A stretch of DNA of 7,942 nucleotides from Pyrobaculum sp. (lineage in GTDB: Archaea; Thermoproteota; Thermoprotei; Thermoproteales; Thermoproteaceae). The number at the start of each line of letters is the position of its first letter. Position 1 is the first letter of the stretch. Positions 1 to 5,547 of this stretch are shown piece after piece. A program made the translations under genes and the position numbers. Below the pieces are notes generated by a model. It saw only the letters and a list, made by a program, of their open reading frames with translations, was not told the DNA's origin and ran no database searches. The stretch covers positions 1 to 7,942 of the forward strand of contig JAEMPK010000017.1 in NCBI GenBank assembly GCA_022759345.1. The letters are read 5' to 3'.

Positions 1-11
1 GGGGGCCGGTA

Positions 12-23
12 TTATTTAAATAA
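12..23 (+). promoter_or_regulatory. TATA box of the phosphatase gene
   Basis: The AT-only palindrome TTATTTAAATAA is centred about 22 bp before the GTG at 40. That is the spacing expected if transcription starts at or next to the start codon, so a leaderless mRNA is inferred. The palindrome could in principle work in either direction. Confidence 0.65.
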
Positions 24-39
24 CGTAGATGATTGAGGC

Positions 40-795
40 GTGCTCGGCGTCTTGGAGGCCGTGGTGGTGAGAGTTTCACATTATCTGATGTCGAGCTTTC
101 GGGCGGGTACCGGCGCGTCTATAGTCGCTAAGAAGGAGGACGACGTGACTAGAGAAGTGGATCTCGTCGCTGAGGAGATGGCGTACCACATGTTGAGAGA
201 GAGCTTTAGAGAGGGCGGGGTTTTATACGGAGAGGAAAAGGGGGTGTACAGATGGGGCGACGAGCGGTATATATTCGTCTTAGACCCCCTGGATGGCTCT
301 CTTAACTACGCGGCAGGCATTCCGATCTTTTCCATCTCGTTGGCCGCCGGCAGATATAAAGAAGGCTCCATCTCCGACTTGGAATACGCCGCAGTCGCCG
401 TGCCGCCCACCGGCGATATATATATAGCAAGTCCAGAACTTGGGGCTCGGAAAAACGGGAAGCCCGTGGAGAGGAGCTTGAAAAGCAACATAGTCTTTGT
501 AGCCGTCAGCAACAGCTTCCCGGAGAAGACTTGTGAAGTCATAAGGAGGCTGGGGCTGAGGGGCCGGAGCCTGGGGACCTCTGCGTTAGAGTTAATCTTC
601 ACCGCCGAGGGCGCGGCGAGGGGTTTTGTAGATCTTCGAGGCAAACTTCGGGTTCTCGACGTGGCGGGGGCGTTGACGTTTGGAAAATACGTCCCCGGCT
701 TTAAGTACTTGATACAAGGCGACTTAGTCCCACATGGCCGTATATCTATAATTGCGGGAGACGAGGAGTTCATAAATGCGGCAACAGCCCTTTGA
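40..795 (+). CDS. Inositol monophosphatase / archaeal fructose-1,6-bisphosphatase family phosphatase
   Basis: A 251-residue protein, the normal size for this Mg-dependent, Li-sensitive sugar-phosphatase family. The metal-site motifs are visible: Glu65-Glu66 in GEE, then DPLDGSLNY at residues 82-90 with Asp82, Asp85, Gly86 and Ser87, and the C-terminal motif around Asp207 (LDVAGA). Family members hydrolyse inositol-1-phosphate, and many archaeal ones also hydrolyse fructose-1,6-bisphosphate; the substrate here cannot be told from sequence. It would act in the cytoplasm, in inositol phosphate synthesis or gluconeogenesis. The GTG at 40 is chosen because a TATA box lies about 22 bp upstream, implying a leaderless transcript; the ATG at 29 is in another frame. 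The 3' end overlaps the next gene by 20 nt, so the two are probably co-transcribed. Confidence 0.9.
   Translation: MLGVLEAVVVRVSHYLMSSFRAGTGASIVAKKEDDVTREVDLVAEEMAYHMLRESFREGGVLYGEEKGVYRWGDERYIFVLDPLDGSLNYAAGIPIFSISLAAGRYKEGSISDLEYAAVAVPPTGDIYIASPELGARKNGKPVERSLKSNIVFVAVSNSFPEKTCEVIRRLGLRGRSLGTSALELIFTAEGAARGFVDLRGKLRVLDVAGALTFGKYVPGFKYLIQGDLVPHGRISIIAGDEEFINAATAL
763..768 (+). promoter_or_regulatory. Shine-Dalgarno site of the SWIM gene
   Basis: GAGGAG, 7 nt before the ATG at 776 and inside the upstream coding region. It supports the overlapping start and suggests translational coupling to the phosphatase gene. Confidence 0.5.
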
Positions 796-1165
796 CTTCC
801 AAGTTAAAAACTTCCTACTAAACCTCGCAAGGATTTTAGGTACACGGATTGAGAAGATCTTAGACCTCTACCTCTACGTTTCTCCAGATACGGTGAGGAT
901 TCTCGAAGTGGTGGAGAAAGGCGGTGAAGTTGTCGGCGTAAGACTCGCTGTAAGGTCTACCAAGAGACAAGATGTGTGGTATTACACCTCCGTAGGTTGG
1001 TACGGCGCTAAATGTACATGCGAAGGCAACACGATAGGTGGGAAAATCTGTAGACACATAATAATCGGTATAATGACTTGGAACATGGTGTCATTGTTGA
1101 AATACGGCAAAGACATAGACCTTTCTAAACTTACTTGGTTAAACATAGGCGAGAAGGAGATATAG
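776..1165 (+). CDS. SWIM zinc-finger domain protein
   Basis: A 129-residue protein with one clear SWIM motif, CxC-x9-CxH, formed by Cys80, Cys82, Cys92 and His94. The rest is a short alpha/beta domain without other motifs I recognise. SWIM fingers occur in nucleic-acid or protein-binding proteins; some archaeal versions have been linked to RecA-like paralogues in recombination (Sws1-like), but nothing in this neighbourhood confirms that. The start ATG lies inside the end of the phosphatase gene. A Shine-Dalgarno-like GAGGAG at 763-768 sits 7 nt before it, as expected for an internal operon gene, in contrast to the leaderless genes here. It converges on the tRNA gene, ending 40 nt before that gene's 3' end. 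The domain call is firm and the cellular role is unknown. Confidence 0.85.
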   Translation: MRQQPFDFQVKNFLLNLARILGTRIEKILDLYLYVSPDTVRILEVVEKGGEVVGVRLAVRSTKRQDVWYYTSVGWYGAKCTCEGNTIGGKICRHIIIGIMTWNMVSLLKYGKDIDLSKLTWLNIGEKEI

Positions 1166-1241
1166 ACTCGTCAAGAGAGACAACAACGGGACGAACCTGC
1201 CGACAAGCCCCGGCCGGGATTCGAACCCGGGACCTCCCGCT

Positions 1242-1256
1242 GTCTCGCGGAGGTGT
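1242..1256 (-). other. tRNA intron at the canonical position 37/38
   Basis: A 15-nt intron. Loop nucleotides 32-35 (CTCG) pair perfectly with intron CGAG as the central helix. The 3-nt bulges are TA^A and AC^A, each cut after the second base, with a small apical loop of about 8 nt. Removal restores the 7-nt loop CTCGTAA. Confidence 0.88.
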
Positions 1257-1264
1257 TACGAGGC

Positions 1265-1284
1265 ATACGCGGGGCTTTGCCCCT
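1265..1284 (-). other. tRNA intron at the noncanonical position 29/30
   Basis: A 20-nt intron inside the 5' strand of the anticodon stem. It folds as a textbook splice signal: exon GCGC pairs with intron GCGT as the 4-bp central helix (one G-U pair), flanked by 3-nt bulges CC^A and AT^G. An inner hairpin has 5 bp (GGGGC/GCCCC) with an AAA loop. Both cuts fall after the second bulge base, as the archaeal splicing endonuclease requires. Such misplaced introns are typical of Thermoproteales tRNA genes. Confidence 0.88.
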
Positions 1285-1336
1285 GGGCGCTCCGACCGGG
1301 CTGAGCTACCGGGGCCTTGGAGCTGTGTCTCTTCTA

Positions 1337-1350
1337 TTTTTAAATCTTTT
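1337..1350 (-). promoter_or_regulatory. tRNA-Thr promoter (TATA plus purine-rich BRE)
   Basis: On the minus strand, an A-rich stretch AAAAAGA, a plausible TFB recognition element, leads into TTTAAAAA. The TATA centre is about 26 bp before the tRNA 5' end, so the tRNA can be transcribed separately from the sRNA upstream. Confidence 0.65.
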
Positions 1351-1392
1351 TGAAGCGTCTACAGTTGTCTCTAATGTCGAGTCAGAAGATGA

Positions 1393-1448
1393 AAGGATCA
1401 GCGTTCAAATCCTCTGTCATCGATCCTCTTCTGCCTGTCATCACTGCC
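1393..1448 (-). ncRNA. C/D box sRNA predicted to guide 2'-O-methylation of tRNA C56
   Basis: On the minus strand I read box C GTGATGA (plus 1438-1444), box C' TCGATGA (1417-1423) and box D CTGA (1398-1401): 47 nt from C to D, the size of archaeal C/D sRNAs. Just before box D is GGATTTGAACG, the antisense of a tRNA T-loop (G53 to C62). By the D-plus-5 rule, the fifth base upstream of box D is a G that pairs with C56, so 2'-O-methyl-C56 is the predicted product. The guide U facing position 57 can pair with A or G, so most tRNAs fit, including the tRNA-Thr next door. P. aerophilum is known to make Cm56 with a C/D sRNP because it lacks Trm56, and this fits the same system. Box D' is not clear, so the other half may be non-guiding. 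A TATA box sits about 25 bp upstream. RNA ends are estimates. Confidence 0.85.
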
Positions 1449-1465
1449 TACAGATTGATCACCAT

Positions 1466-1476
1466 ATTAAAATCCT
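1466..1476. promoter_or_regulatory. TATA box probably shared by the sRNA (minus) and the 328-residue gene (plus)
   Basis: The sequence CATATTAAAAT reads as a TATA element on both strands. Its centre near 1471 is about 25 bp from the ATG at 1496 on the plus strand and about 25 bp from the sRNA 5' end near 1446 on the minus strand. I see no other TATA-like site in the gap that serves either gene. Confidence 0.6.
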
Positions 1477-1495
1477 TGTGTTAAAGCAAGAGCGC

Positions 1496-2482
1496 ATGTT
1501 TCCTGTGGAGGTGAGGGTTTCGCCAAGTAGAGTGTTGAGGGTGGAGGAGGATAAGCTTCAGCTGGGTCAGAGTAGGTTGGTGGGTAGGGTGGAGATTAGG
1601 GGCGATGGATTGTACATAGAAGGGCGTCTTGTGACGTTTAGACGTGCGCTTAGGTGCCCCGTTAAGGTTGCAGGGGTTTACCTATGTGGCGGCCCCTACG
1701 AGGTTCCTAGGTTCTTCTATAGAGATGTTTTTATGCCGGATCTCGGCGAGTTGTTGAGACTTTCAGAGCTCTATGCCACAGATCGGCTAAACCGCGGCGA
1801 CTGTCTGGCTGAGTATCTCTACGCCGTGTCCAAGGGGTCTTCCTTTTTGTGGTATATCTATAGCAGAAAAGAAGCGGCGACGCCTCGTAGGTGCGGAGAA
1901 GTTTTGGGTGTGTTGAGAGCCCGGGGGTTGAGAGAGCGTCGTGCCTACACGCCGCCAAGATTGGAGGCTCGTGCCTCTGCTCTCCTCGGCCTTTTGAAGT
2001 TCGGCGAGGCGTTGAACCTTGTGGACAAGACTTGGTACGGGTTCGCCGTTGCCATGAGATACGGCATATACAGCGCCTTGAGATGGAGGCTTCCGCTGGG
2101 GCCCGACAGCTGGCTCCTCCTCTTCGGCATCTACGCCGCGCTGGACCCCGTTGCCGTGCCGGGGGGCGTCGCGGTGGACCTCAGCATCTTGAGGGCTGTG
2201 CCCTACGTGGTGGCGCGGGTCATGGGGAGGTGGCTGGTGGCGTTTAGCGTGGCTGGGCTCCGCATAGCCGCCGGCAACTTTAACATGATGGTGGACGGAG
2301 GGCGCAAGAGGGCCAAGTACGCATCATGCGACGGGGATAGATGTACAGTGGGCGGTCTTCTCTTCAACCAATGCGTCGATATGGACTGCGGCGTGGTGAG
2401 AACCGCCGATTTTGAATTTAAGGGGGCAGTTAAATGCCGAGATTTCGGCACGGCCTTTTTCGCAGTGGAGCCTTGTAGTTAG
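1496..2482 (+). CDS. Uncharacterised cysteine-rich protein, 328 residues
   Basis: I do not recognise this family. The frame stays open upstream to 1253, but that part crosses the tRNA and sRNA genes. The ATG at 1496, with a TATA box 25 bp before it, is the sensible leaderless start. The N-terminal 75 or so residues look beta-rich; the middle is alpha-helical with hydrophobic stretches (around DSWLLLFGIYAALD) that I take as buried helices, not clear membrane spans. Ten cysteines are spread over the chain, six in the last 55 or so residues, as CxxxxC (CDGDRC), then CxxxxC (CVDMDC), then two single ones. They could bind metal or form disulfides, which are common in Pyrobaculum cytoplasmic proteins. 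I see no signal peptide and no catalytic motif. Codon use resembles its neighbours. It may be specific to the Thermoproteales. Confidence 0.75.
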   Translation: MFPVEVRVSPSRVLRVEEDKLQLGQSRLVGRVEIRGDGLYIEGRLVTFRRALRCPVKVAGVYLCGGPYEVPRFFYRDVFMPDLGELLRLSELYATDRLNRGDCLAEYLYAVSKGSSFLWYIYSRKEAATPRRCGEVLGVLRARGLRERRAYTPPRLEARASALLGLLKFGEALNLVDKTWYGFAVAMRYGIYSALRWRLPLGPDSWLLLFGIYAALDPVAVPGGVAVDLSILRAVPYVVARVMGRWLVAFSVAGLRIAAGNFNMMVDGGRKRAKYASCDGDRCTVGGLLFNQCVDMDCGVVRTADFEFKGAVKCRDFGTAFFAVEPCS

Positions 2483-2492
2483 TGTGTCAATG

Positions 2493-2501
2493 TATATAAA
2501 T
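2493..2501 (+). promoter_or_regulatory. TATA box of the phosphoribosyltransferase gene
   Basis: TATATAAAT is centred about 23 bp before the GTG at 2520. A leaderless transcript is inferred, and the gene is not simply read through from the upstream gene, which ends 37 bp earlier. Confidence 0.65.
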
Positions 2502-2519
2502 GACTTGTAGAGGGGGCTT

Positions 2520-3185
2520 GTGCCGAAGATCCCTGTGAAGGTCGTTACGTTCGACGAAATAGTCGAGTGGAGCAGGAGGCTCGCCGACAAGATCAAGCAG
2601 AGCGGCTGGCAGCCTGATGTAATAGTGGCTATTGCCCGCGGCGGCTACGTGCCTGCCCGTCTTCTCTGTGACTGGCTAGGCGTTAGCGATCTTTTGAGTA
2701 TTCAAGTGGTCCACTGGCCCACTGCGGCGCAGGTGGCGGAGAAGGCGTATGTCAAGTATCCAATCAACGTAGATTTAAGCGGCAAGAAGGTGTTGATTGT
2801 GGACGATATCGTGGATACAGGCGACAGCGTGGAGTTGGCTAAGAGAAGCGTTGAGGAGTGTTGCAGGCCGAGGGAGGTGAGGACCGCCGCATTGCAGTTG
2901 ATAACAAGCGTGGCTAAGTTCAAGCCGGATTACTACGCCATAGAAGTGACGGAGTGGGTATGGTTTGCGTACCAGTGGAACGCGGTGGAAGACGCTGCGG
3001 GGTTTATAATGAAGATCGTTAAGGAAAGCGGGAAGACGGAGTGGTGTCTCGACGAGTTAATACAAGCGCATCTCGATTGGTACGGCGGCGAATATGTAGA
3101 GAAGAGGTTTGGATACATACTTTATGCCCTAGATATGCTCAGCGGAAGAGGTTTGATAAAGATCAAGAAGTGTAGAGCGGATTAG
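2520..3185 (+). CDS. Purine-type phosphoribosyltransferase (hypoxanthine/xanthine/guanine salvage type)
   Basis: A 221-residue type I phosphoribosyltransferase. The PRPP-binding signature VLIVDDIVDTGDS spans residues 91-103 with the paired Asp95-Asp96, and the earlier loop RGGYVPARL is at 40-48. The family transfers a nucleobase onto PRPP to give the nucleotide; archaeal proteins with this layout are usually annotated as hypoxanthine or xanthine-guanine enzymes, but base specificity cannot be read here. The last 55 or so residues, after the core, form a helical extension containing HLDWYGGEYVEKRFGY; its role is not evident and could be dimerisation or substrate capping. The GTG start is supported by the TATA box about 23 bp upstream. 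The stop codon overlaps that of moeA, which faces it. Confidence 0.88.
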   Translation: MPKIPVKVVTFDEIVEWSRRLADKIKQSGWQPDVIVAIARGGYVPARLLCDWLGVSDLLSIQVVHWPTAAQVAEKAYVKYPINVDLSGKKVLIVDDIVDTGDSVELAKRSVEECCRPREVRTAALQLITSVAKFKPDYYAIEVTEWVWFAYQWNAVEDAAGFIMKIVKESGKTEWCLDELIQAHLDWYGGEYVEKRFGYILYALDMLSGRGLIKIKKCRAD

Positions 3186-4402
3186 CTCTTCTTCACGTCG
3201 CGGTAGGCAAGTACGGCGACTATATCTCCTTTTTTCACGCCGCCTGGAGGTATTAAGGCTACGCCGTCTGCCTCGGGCTCTGTGAAGCTGTGGTGTTTCG
3301 CCTTGATGGGCGTGGCGTAGAGGCCGCCTTCGCCAATCTCCAGCTTGACTCTCACGATCTGCGCCATGTCTCCCGTCACGTCTTGTGTGACTGCGGCATA
3401 GTGCCAGCCGTAGCCGGGGGCCTTCACGACGTTGGCCATGTGGCGAAGCACAGGCTCCACTATTCTGACCGTGCCGTGGAGGGCGCTTATGGGGTAGCCG
3501 GAGAGGCCAAATACCGGCTTTCCGTCTATCACGGCTATGCTTGTGGGCCGTCCCGGCTTCATGCGGAAGCCCCGGAGTCCTTCGTAGCCGAGCTTGTAGA
3601 AATGATCAATCTCGCTGGGACCTGCGCCGCCGGTGATTATCACCGCATCGTATTGAGCTAAGAACTTCTCCACGGCGGCTCTGACCTCCTCATGCACGTC
3701 GCTTGTTACCACCTTTTCGCGGACTTCGACATACGGCATAAAGGTCTGTATATACCAAGCAACGAGAGACGCCGTGGACTCAATAACTCTTCCCCTCATC
3801 ACCAACTCTGCCGCGACTTCGGGATCTATCGGCGGCACCAGCAACTCATCGCCTGTGGCTACAATGCCTACTTTTACTTTCCTATAGGCGTAGAGAGTTG
3901 TTATGCCGACGTCCAACAAACCAACTACGTCAAACGGCGTCACTACATAGCCCGTCCTCAACAGCGCCGTCCCTTTACGTACGTAGGAGCCGGGAGGGTC
4001 GGCGTTGGCGTACTTTTCAAATTTTCTCTCCACCAAGACGTAGTCCCCCTCCTTCTTGACCGCCTCCTCAGGCACGACGGCGTCGGCCCCCTCGGGGAGG
4101 AAGGCCCCCACAGTGACGTAGGCAGTCTCGCCCGGTCTCAACACTAGGTCTCTTTTGTACTGTCCCACGAGGACTGTGCCGACGACTTTAAATCTGCCAG
4201 GCGTCGCGTCGGAATTTACGGCATAGCCGTCGTAGGCTGCGCGGGGATGGGGAGGATAGTCGTGAGGCGCCAATACGTCTCTAGCGACGACCCGTCCAGC
4301 CGCTTCCCAAACAGCCACTTTCTCCACCTCTTCTATTTTCTTCACCTTGGGGAGCACCTCTGCGACTCTAGAAACTGGGTTTAAGGCTGAAAGATACCGC
4401 AT
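3182..4402 (-). CDS. moeA: Molybdopterin molybdenumtransferase MoeA
   Basis: MoeA inserts molybdate, or tungstate in such thermophiles, into adenylylated molybdopterin, completing the cofactor used by nitrate reductase and tungsten aldehyde oxidoreductases. The protein has 406 residues from the chosen start, normal for MoeA. Visible motifs are AYDGYA at 56-61 (catalytic Asp58), TGDEL at 183-187, TGGAGPSEID at 257-266 within the molybdopterin-binding fold, MKPGRP at 281-286 and GLSGYPIS at 299-306, where many homologues have GLPGNPVS; a C-terminal beta domain follows. An in-frame ATG at 4432 would add 10 residues, but it overlaps the TATA box at 4421-4430, which lies 23 bp before the ATG at 4402. 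I therefore take 4402 as the leaderless start. No other cofactor genes are nearby. Confidence 0.92.
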   Translation of the reverse strand: MRYLSALNPVSRVAEVLPKVKKIEEVEKVAVWEAAGRVVARDVLAPHDYPPHPRAAYDGYAVNSDATPGRFKVVGTVLVGQYKRDLVLRPGETAYVTVGAFLPEGADAVVPEEAVKKEGDYVLVERKFEKYANADPPGSYVRKGTALLRTGYVVTPFDVVGLLDVGITTLYAYRKVKVGIVATGDELLVPPIDPEVAAELVMRGRVIESTASLVAWYIQTFMPYVEVREKVVTSDVHEEVRAAVEKFLAQYDAVIITGGAGPSEIDHFYKLGYEGLRGFRMKPGRPTSIAVIDGKPVFGLSGYPISALHGTVRIVEPVLRHMANVVKAPGYGWHYAAVTQDVTGDMAQIVRVKLEIGEGGLYATPIKAKHHSFTEPEADGVALIPPGGVKKGDIVAVLAYRDVKKS

Positions 4403-4420
4403 AGATCTTAACGAGGTCAA

Positions 4421-4430
4421 GTTTATATGC
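4421..4430. promoter_or_regulatory. TATA box of moeA, possibly bidirectional
   Basis: On the minus strand GCATATAAAC lies about 23 bp before the moeA ATG at 4402. The plus reading, GTTTATATGC, is also TATA-like and lies about 20-25 bp before the candidate sRNA starting near 4446. The moeA use is well supported; the plus-strand use depends on whether that sRNA is real. Confidence 0.6.
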
Positions 4431-4445
4431 ATTTGGCAAATACAC

Positions 4446-4503
4446 GTCGGTGATGCCGTCAGGGTTACGGTGAGAGGTGACCGGAGGCGCTACGGCTGAT
4501 TAT
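4446..4503 (+). ncRNA. Candidate C/D box sRNA (weak boxes)
   Basis: The gap between moeA and elf1 can be parsed as box C GTGATGC (4450-4456, one mismatch to RUGAUGA), a 13-nt guide, box D' GTGA (4470-4473), a 3-nt spacer, box C' GTGACCG (4477-4483, degenerate), a 12-nt guide, and box D CTGA (4496-4499, perfect). These spacings match archaeal C/D sRNAs closely, and a TATA-like element lies upstream. The boxes other than D are imperfect. By the D-plus-5 rule the second guide would target an A within CCGUAGCGCC; I could not place that in an rRNA or tRNA from memory. The stretch could instead be plain intergenic sequence. Confidence 0.4.
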
Positions 4504-4504
4504 A

Positions 4505-4512
4505 CTTATAAA
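4505..4512 (+). promoter_or_regulatory. TATA box of elf1
   Basis: CTTATAAA is centred about 24 bp before the ATG at 4533, and only about 9 bp before an in-frame GTG at 4518. The spacing decides the start in favour of 4533. Confidence 0.65.
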
Positions 4513-4532
4513 CGCGCGTGGCTAGACGCCTT

Positions 4533-4838
4533 ATGGGTAGACGGAGGAGAAGAAAAGTGATTCTGAGGCCTAAGAAGACTTTGCCGAAGATCTTTACGTG
4601 TCCTCACTGCGGCGCGCAGCTGGTCACCGTGAAGAAGACGGAAAACGGCTATTTAGTCATCTGCGGCAACTGCGGCATCAGGCACGAGTTTGAGGAGAGA
4701 CCTGGCTGGATGCCGGTGGACTATTACAACGCTTTTGTCGACCTCTACCTAGAGGGGAAGATAGCCCCGCCGCAGCAAGCCGAGACGGGGGGCGGGAAGG
4801 AGGGAGAGGAGGAGAGGGGAGGCGATGAAGCTCTATGA
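4533..4838 (+). CDS. elf1: Transcription elongation factor Elf1 family protein
   Basis: A 101-residue protein. It starts with the strongly basic tail MGRRRRRK, the same kind of start as eukaryotic Elf1, then a zinc ribbon with Cys23, Cys26, Cys44 and Cys47 (CPHC and CGNC). The conserved D-x-Y-x3-F-x-D segment follows (DYYNAFVD, residues 63-70). Elf1 binds RNA polymerase during elongation and helps it pass obstacles; archaeal members are presumed to act likewise. The GTG at 4518 would add five residues, but both the TATA spacing and the family's MGRR start favour 4533. The last 20 or so residues are acidic and low in complexity and are encoded by a purine-rich stretch that also supplies the ribosome binding region of the next gene, which it overlaps by 14 nt. 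Confidence 0.85.
   Translation: MGRRRRRKVILRPKKTLPKIFTCPHCGAQLVTVKKTENGYLVICGNCGIRHEFEERPGWMPVDYYNAFVDLYLEGKIAPPQQAETGGGKEGEEERGGDEAL
4801..4822 (+). promoter_or_regulatory. Purine-rich ribosome binding region of GGGP synthase
   Basis: A nearly pure run of G and A holds several overlapping Shine-Dalgarno-like words (GGAGG, GAGGGG) within about 3-20 nt of the ATG at 4825, all inside the end of elf1. It fits internal initiation in an operon and translational coupling. Confidence 0.45.
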
Positions 4839-5547
4839 ACAGTTGGTAGAGGGGGTAAAGCATTTCACCTTGATAGACCCAGATAAGTCTGTCGACTACC
4901 TCAAAATTGCTAAGCTCGCCCTAGAGGCTGGTACAGATGGGATTTTGGTAGGGGGGTCGCTTGGGATCAGCGAAAGCCAGATGGCACAAGTGGTGCGTGA
5001 CATAAAATCGATTGCTCACGTACCTGTTATCTTGTTTCCAGGGTCGCTTTCGCAACTCACCGAGGAGGCAGACGGCGTCTTGTTCCTAAGCGTGTTAAAC
5101 TCGCTAGATCCCTACTTCATCATAGGGGCGCAGGTACAGGGAGCCGTCTTACTCGCAAAGCGCTTCCCCAATCTCGAGGTCATCTCCACGGCGTACATCA
5201 TAGTGGGGGACGGCGGCGCCGCCGGCTTCGTGGCGATGACTAAGCCTATACCGTATACGAGGCCAGACATAGCGGCGGCGTACGCCCTCGCGGCCAACTA
5301 CATAGGCTTCAAGGCGGTGTATCTGGAGGCGGGTAGCGGCGCGCCGCAACCAGTGCCGCCGGAGATGGTAAGAGCTGTAAGGAGGGCGTTTCCAAGAGTC
5401 CTTATAGTCGGCGGCGGCATTAGAAGCGGCGAAGCCGCCTCTGCGATTGCAAGAGAGAGACCCAACGTAATCGTGACGGGAACCTTGGCGGAGGAGCGGC
5501 CTGAAAAACTCGGCGAGATAGTGAGGGCGATAAAATCAAGCCTTTAG
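4825..5547 (+). CDS. Geranylgeranylglyceryl phosphate synthase
   Basis: The enzyme joins sn-glycerol-1-phosphate and geranylgeranyl diphosphate, the first ether bond of archaeal membrane lipids. The 240-residue TIM barrel shows the family signatures in order: HFTLIDPDK at 13-21, VGGS at 42-45, FPGS at 71-74, YLEAGSGAP at 166-174, and the phosphate-binding GGGIRS at 196-201 and TGT at 218-220. The length is typical of the crenarchaeal group. It probably forms an operon with elf1, since the start lies within elf1 and no TATA box of its own is visible; the functional link is unclear. The 3' end overlaps the oppositely oriented rpl39e by 12 nt. Confidence 0.94.
   Translation: MKLYEQLVEGVKHFTLIDPDKSVDYLKIAKLALEAGTDGILVGGSLGISESQMAQVVRDIKSIAHVPVILFPGSLSQLTEEADGVLFLSVLNSLDPYFIIGAQVQGAVLLAKRFPNLEVISTAYIIVGDGGAAGFVAMTKPIPYTRPDIAAAYALAANYIGFKAVYLEAGSGAPQPVPPEMVRAVRRAFPRVLIVGGGIRSGEAASAIARERPNVIVTGTLAEERPEKLGEIVRAIKSSL

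Larger units (their letters stand above)
1206..1315 (-). tRNA. trnT: tRNA-Thr(CGU) with two introns
   Basis: Read on the minus strand, the ends form a perfect 7-bp acceptor stem (GCCCCGG with CCGGGGC), followed by discriminator U73. The D-arm is GCTC/GAGC, and the T-arm is CCGGG, TTCGAAT, CCCGG. Removing 20 nt after position 29 and 15 nt after position 37 gives a 75-nt tRNA with anticodon stem CCCGC/GCGGG and loop CTCGTAA. The anticodon is therefore CGU (plus positions 1258-1260), reading the threonine codon ACG; U73 agrees with archaeal tRNA-Thr. No CCA is encoded. Both introns fit bulge-helix-bulge splice sites. The unspliced sequence does not fold into a normal anticodon arm, so a simple tRNA scan may miss it or misname it. 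The gene has its own TATA box about 26 bp upstream and lies downstream of the sRNA gene on the same strand. Confidence 0.92.

Noticed and set aside
1135..1353. Open frame of 72 codons on the plus strand
   Set aside because: It is the antisense reading of the tRNA-Thr gene and its promoter; it contains the familiar AGIRTRDLPL-type peptide seen when tRNA T-arms are translated.
1253..1495. N-terminal extension of the 328-residue gene in an open frame
   Set aside because: It runs across the antisense of the tRNA and the sRNA and lies upstream of the TATA box; the translated part is not protein-like.
3692..4147. Plus-strand open frame of 151 codons opposite moeA
   Set aside because: moeA motifs are unambiguous on the other strand; this frame is rich in His, Arg and Tyr, shows no domain and has no TATA box.
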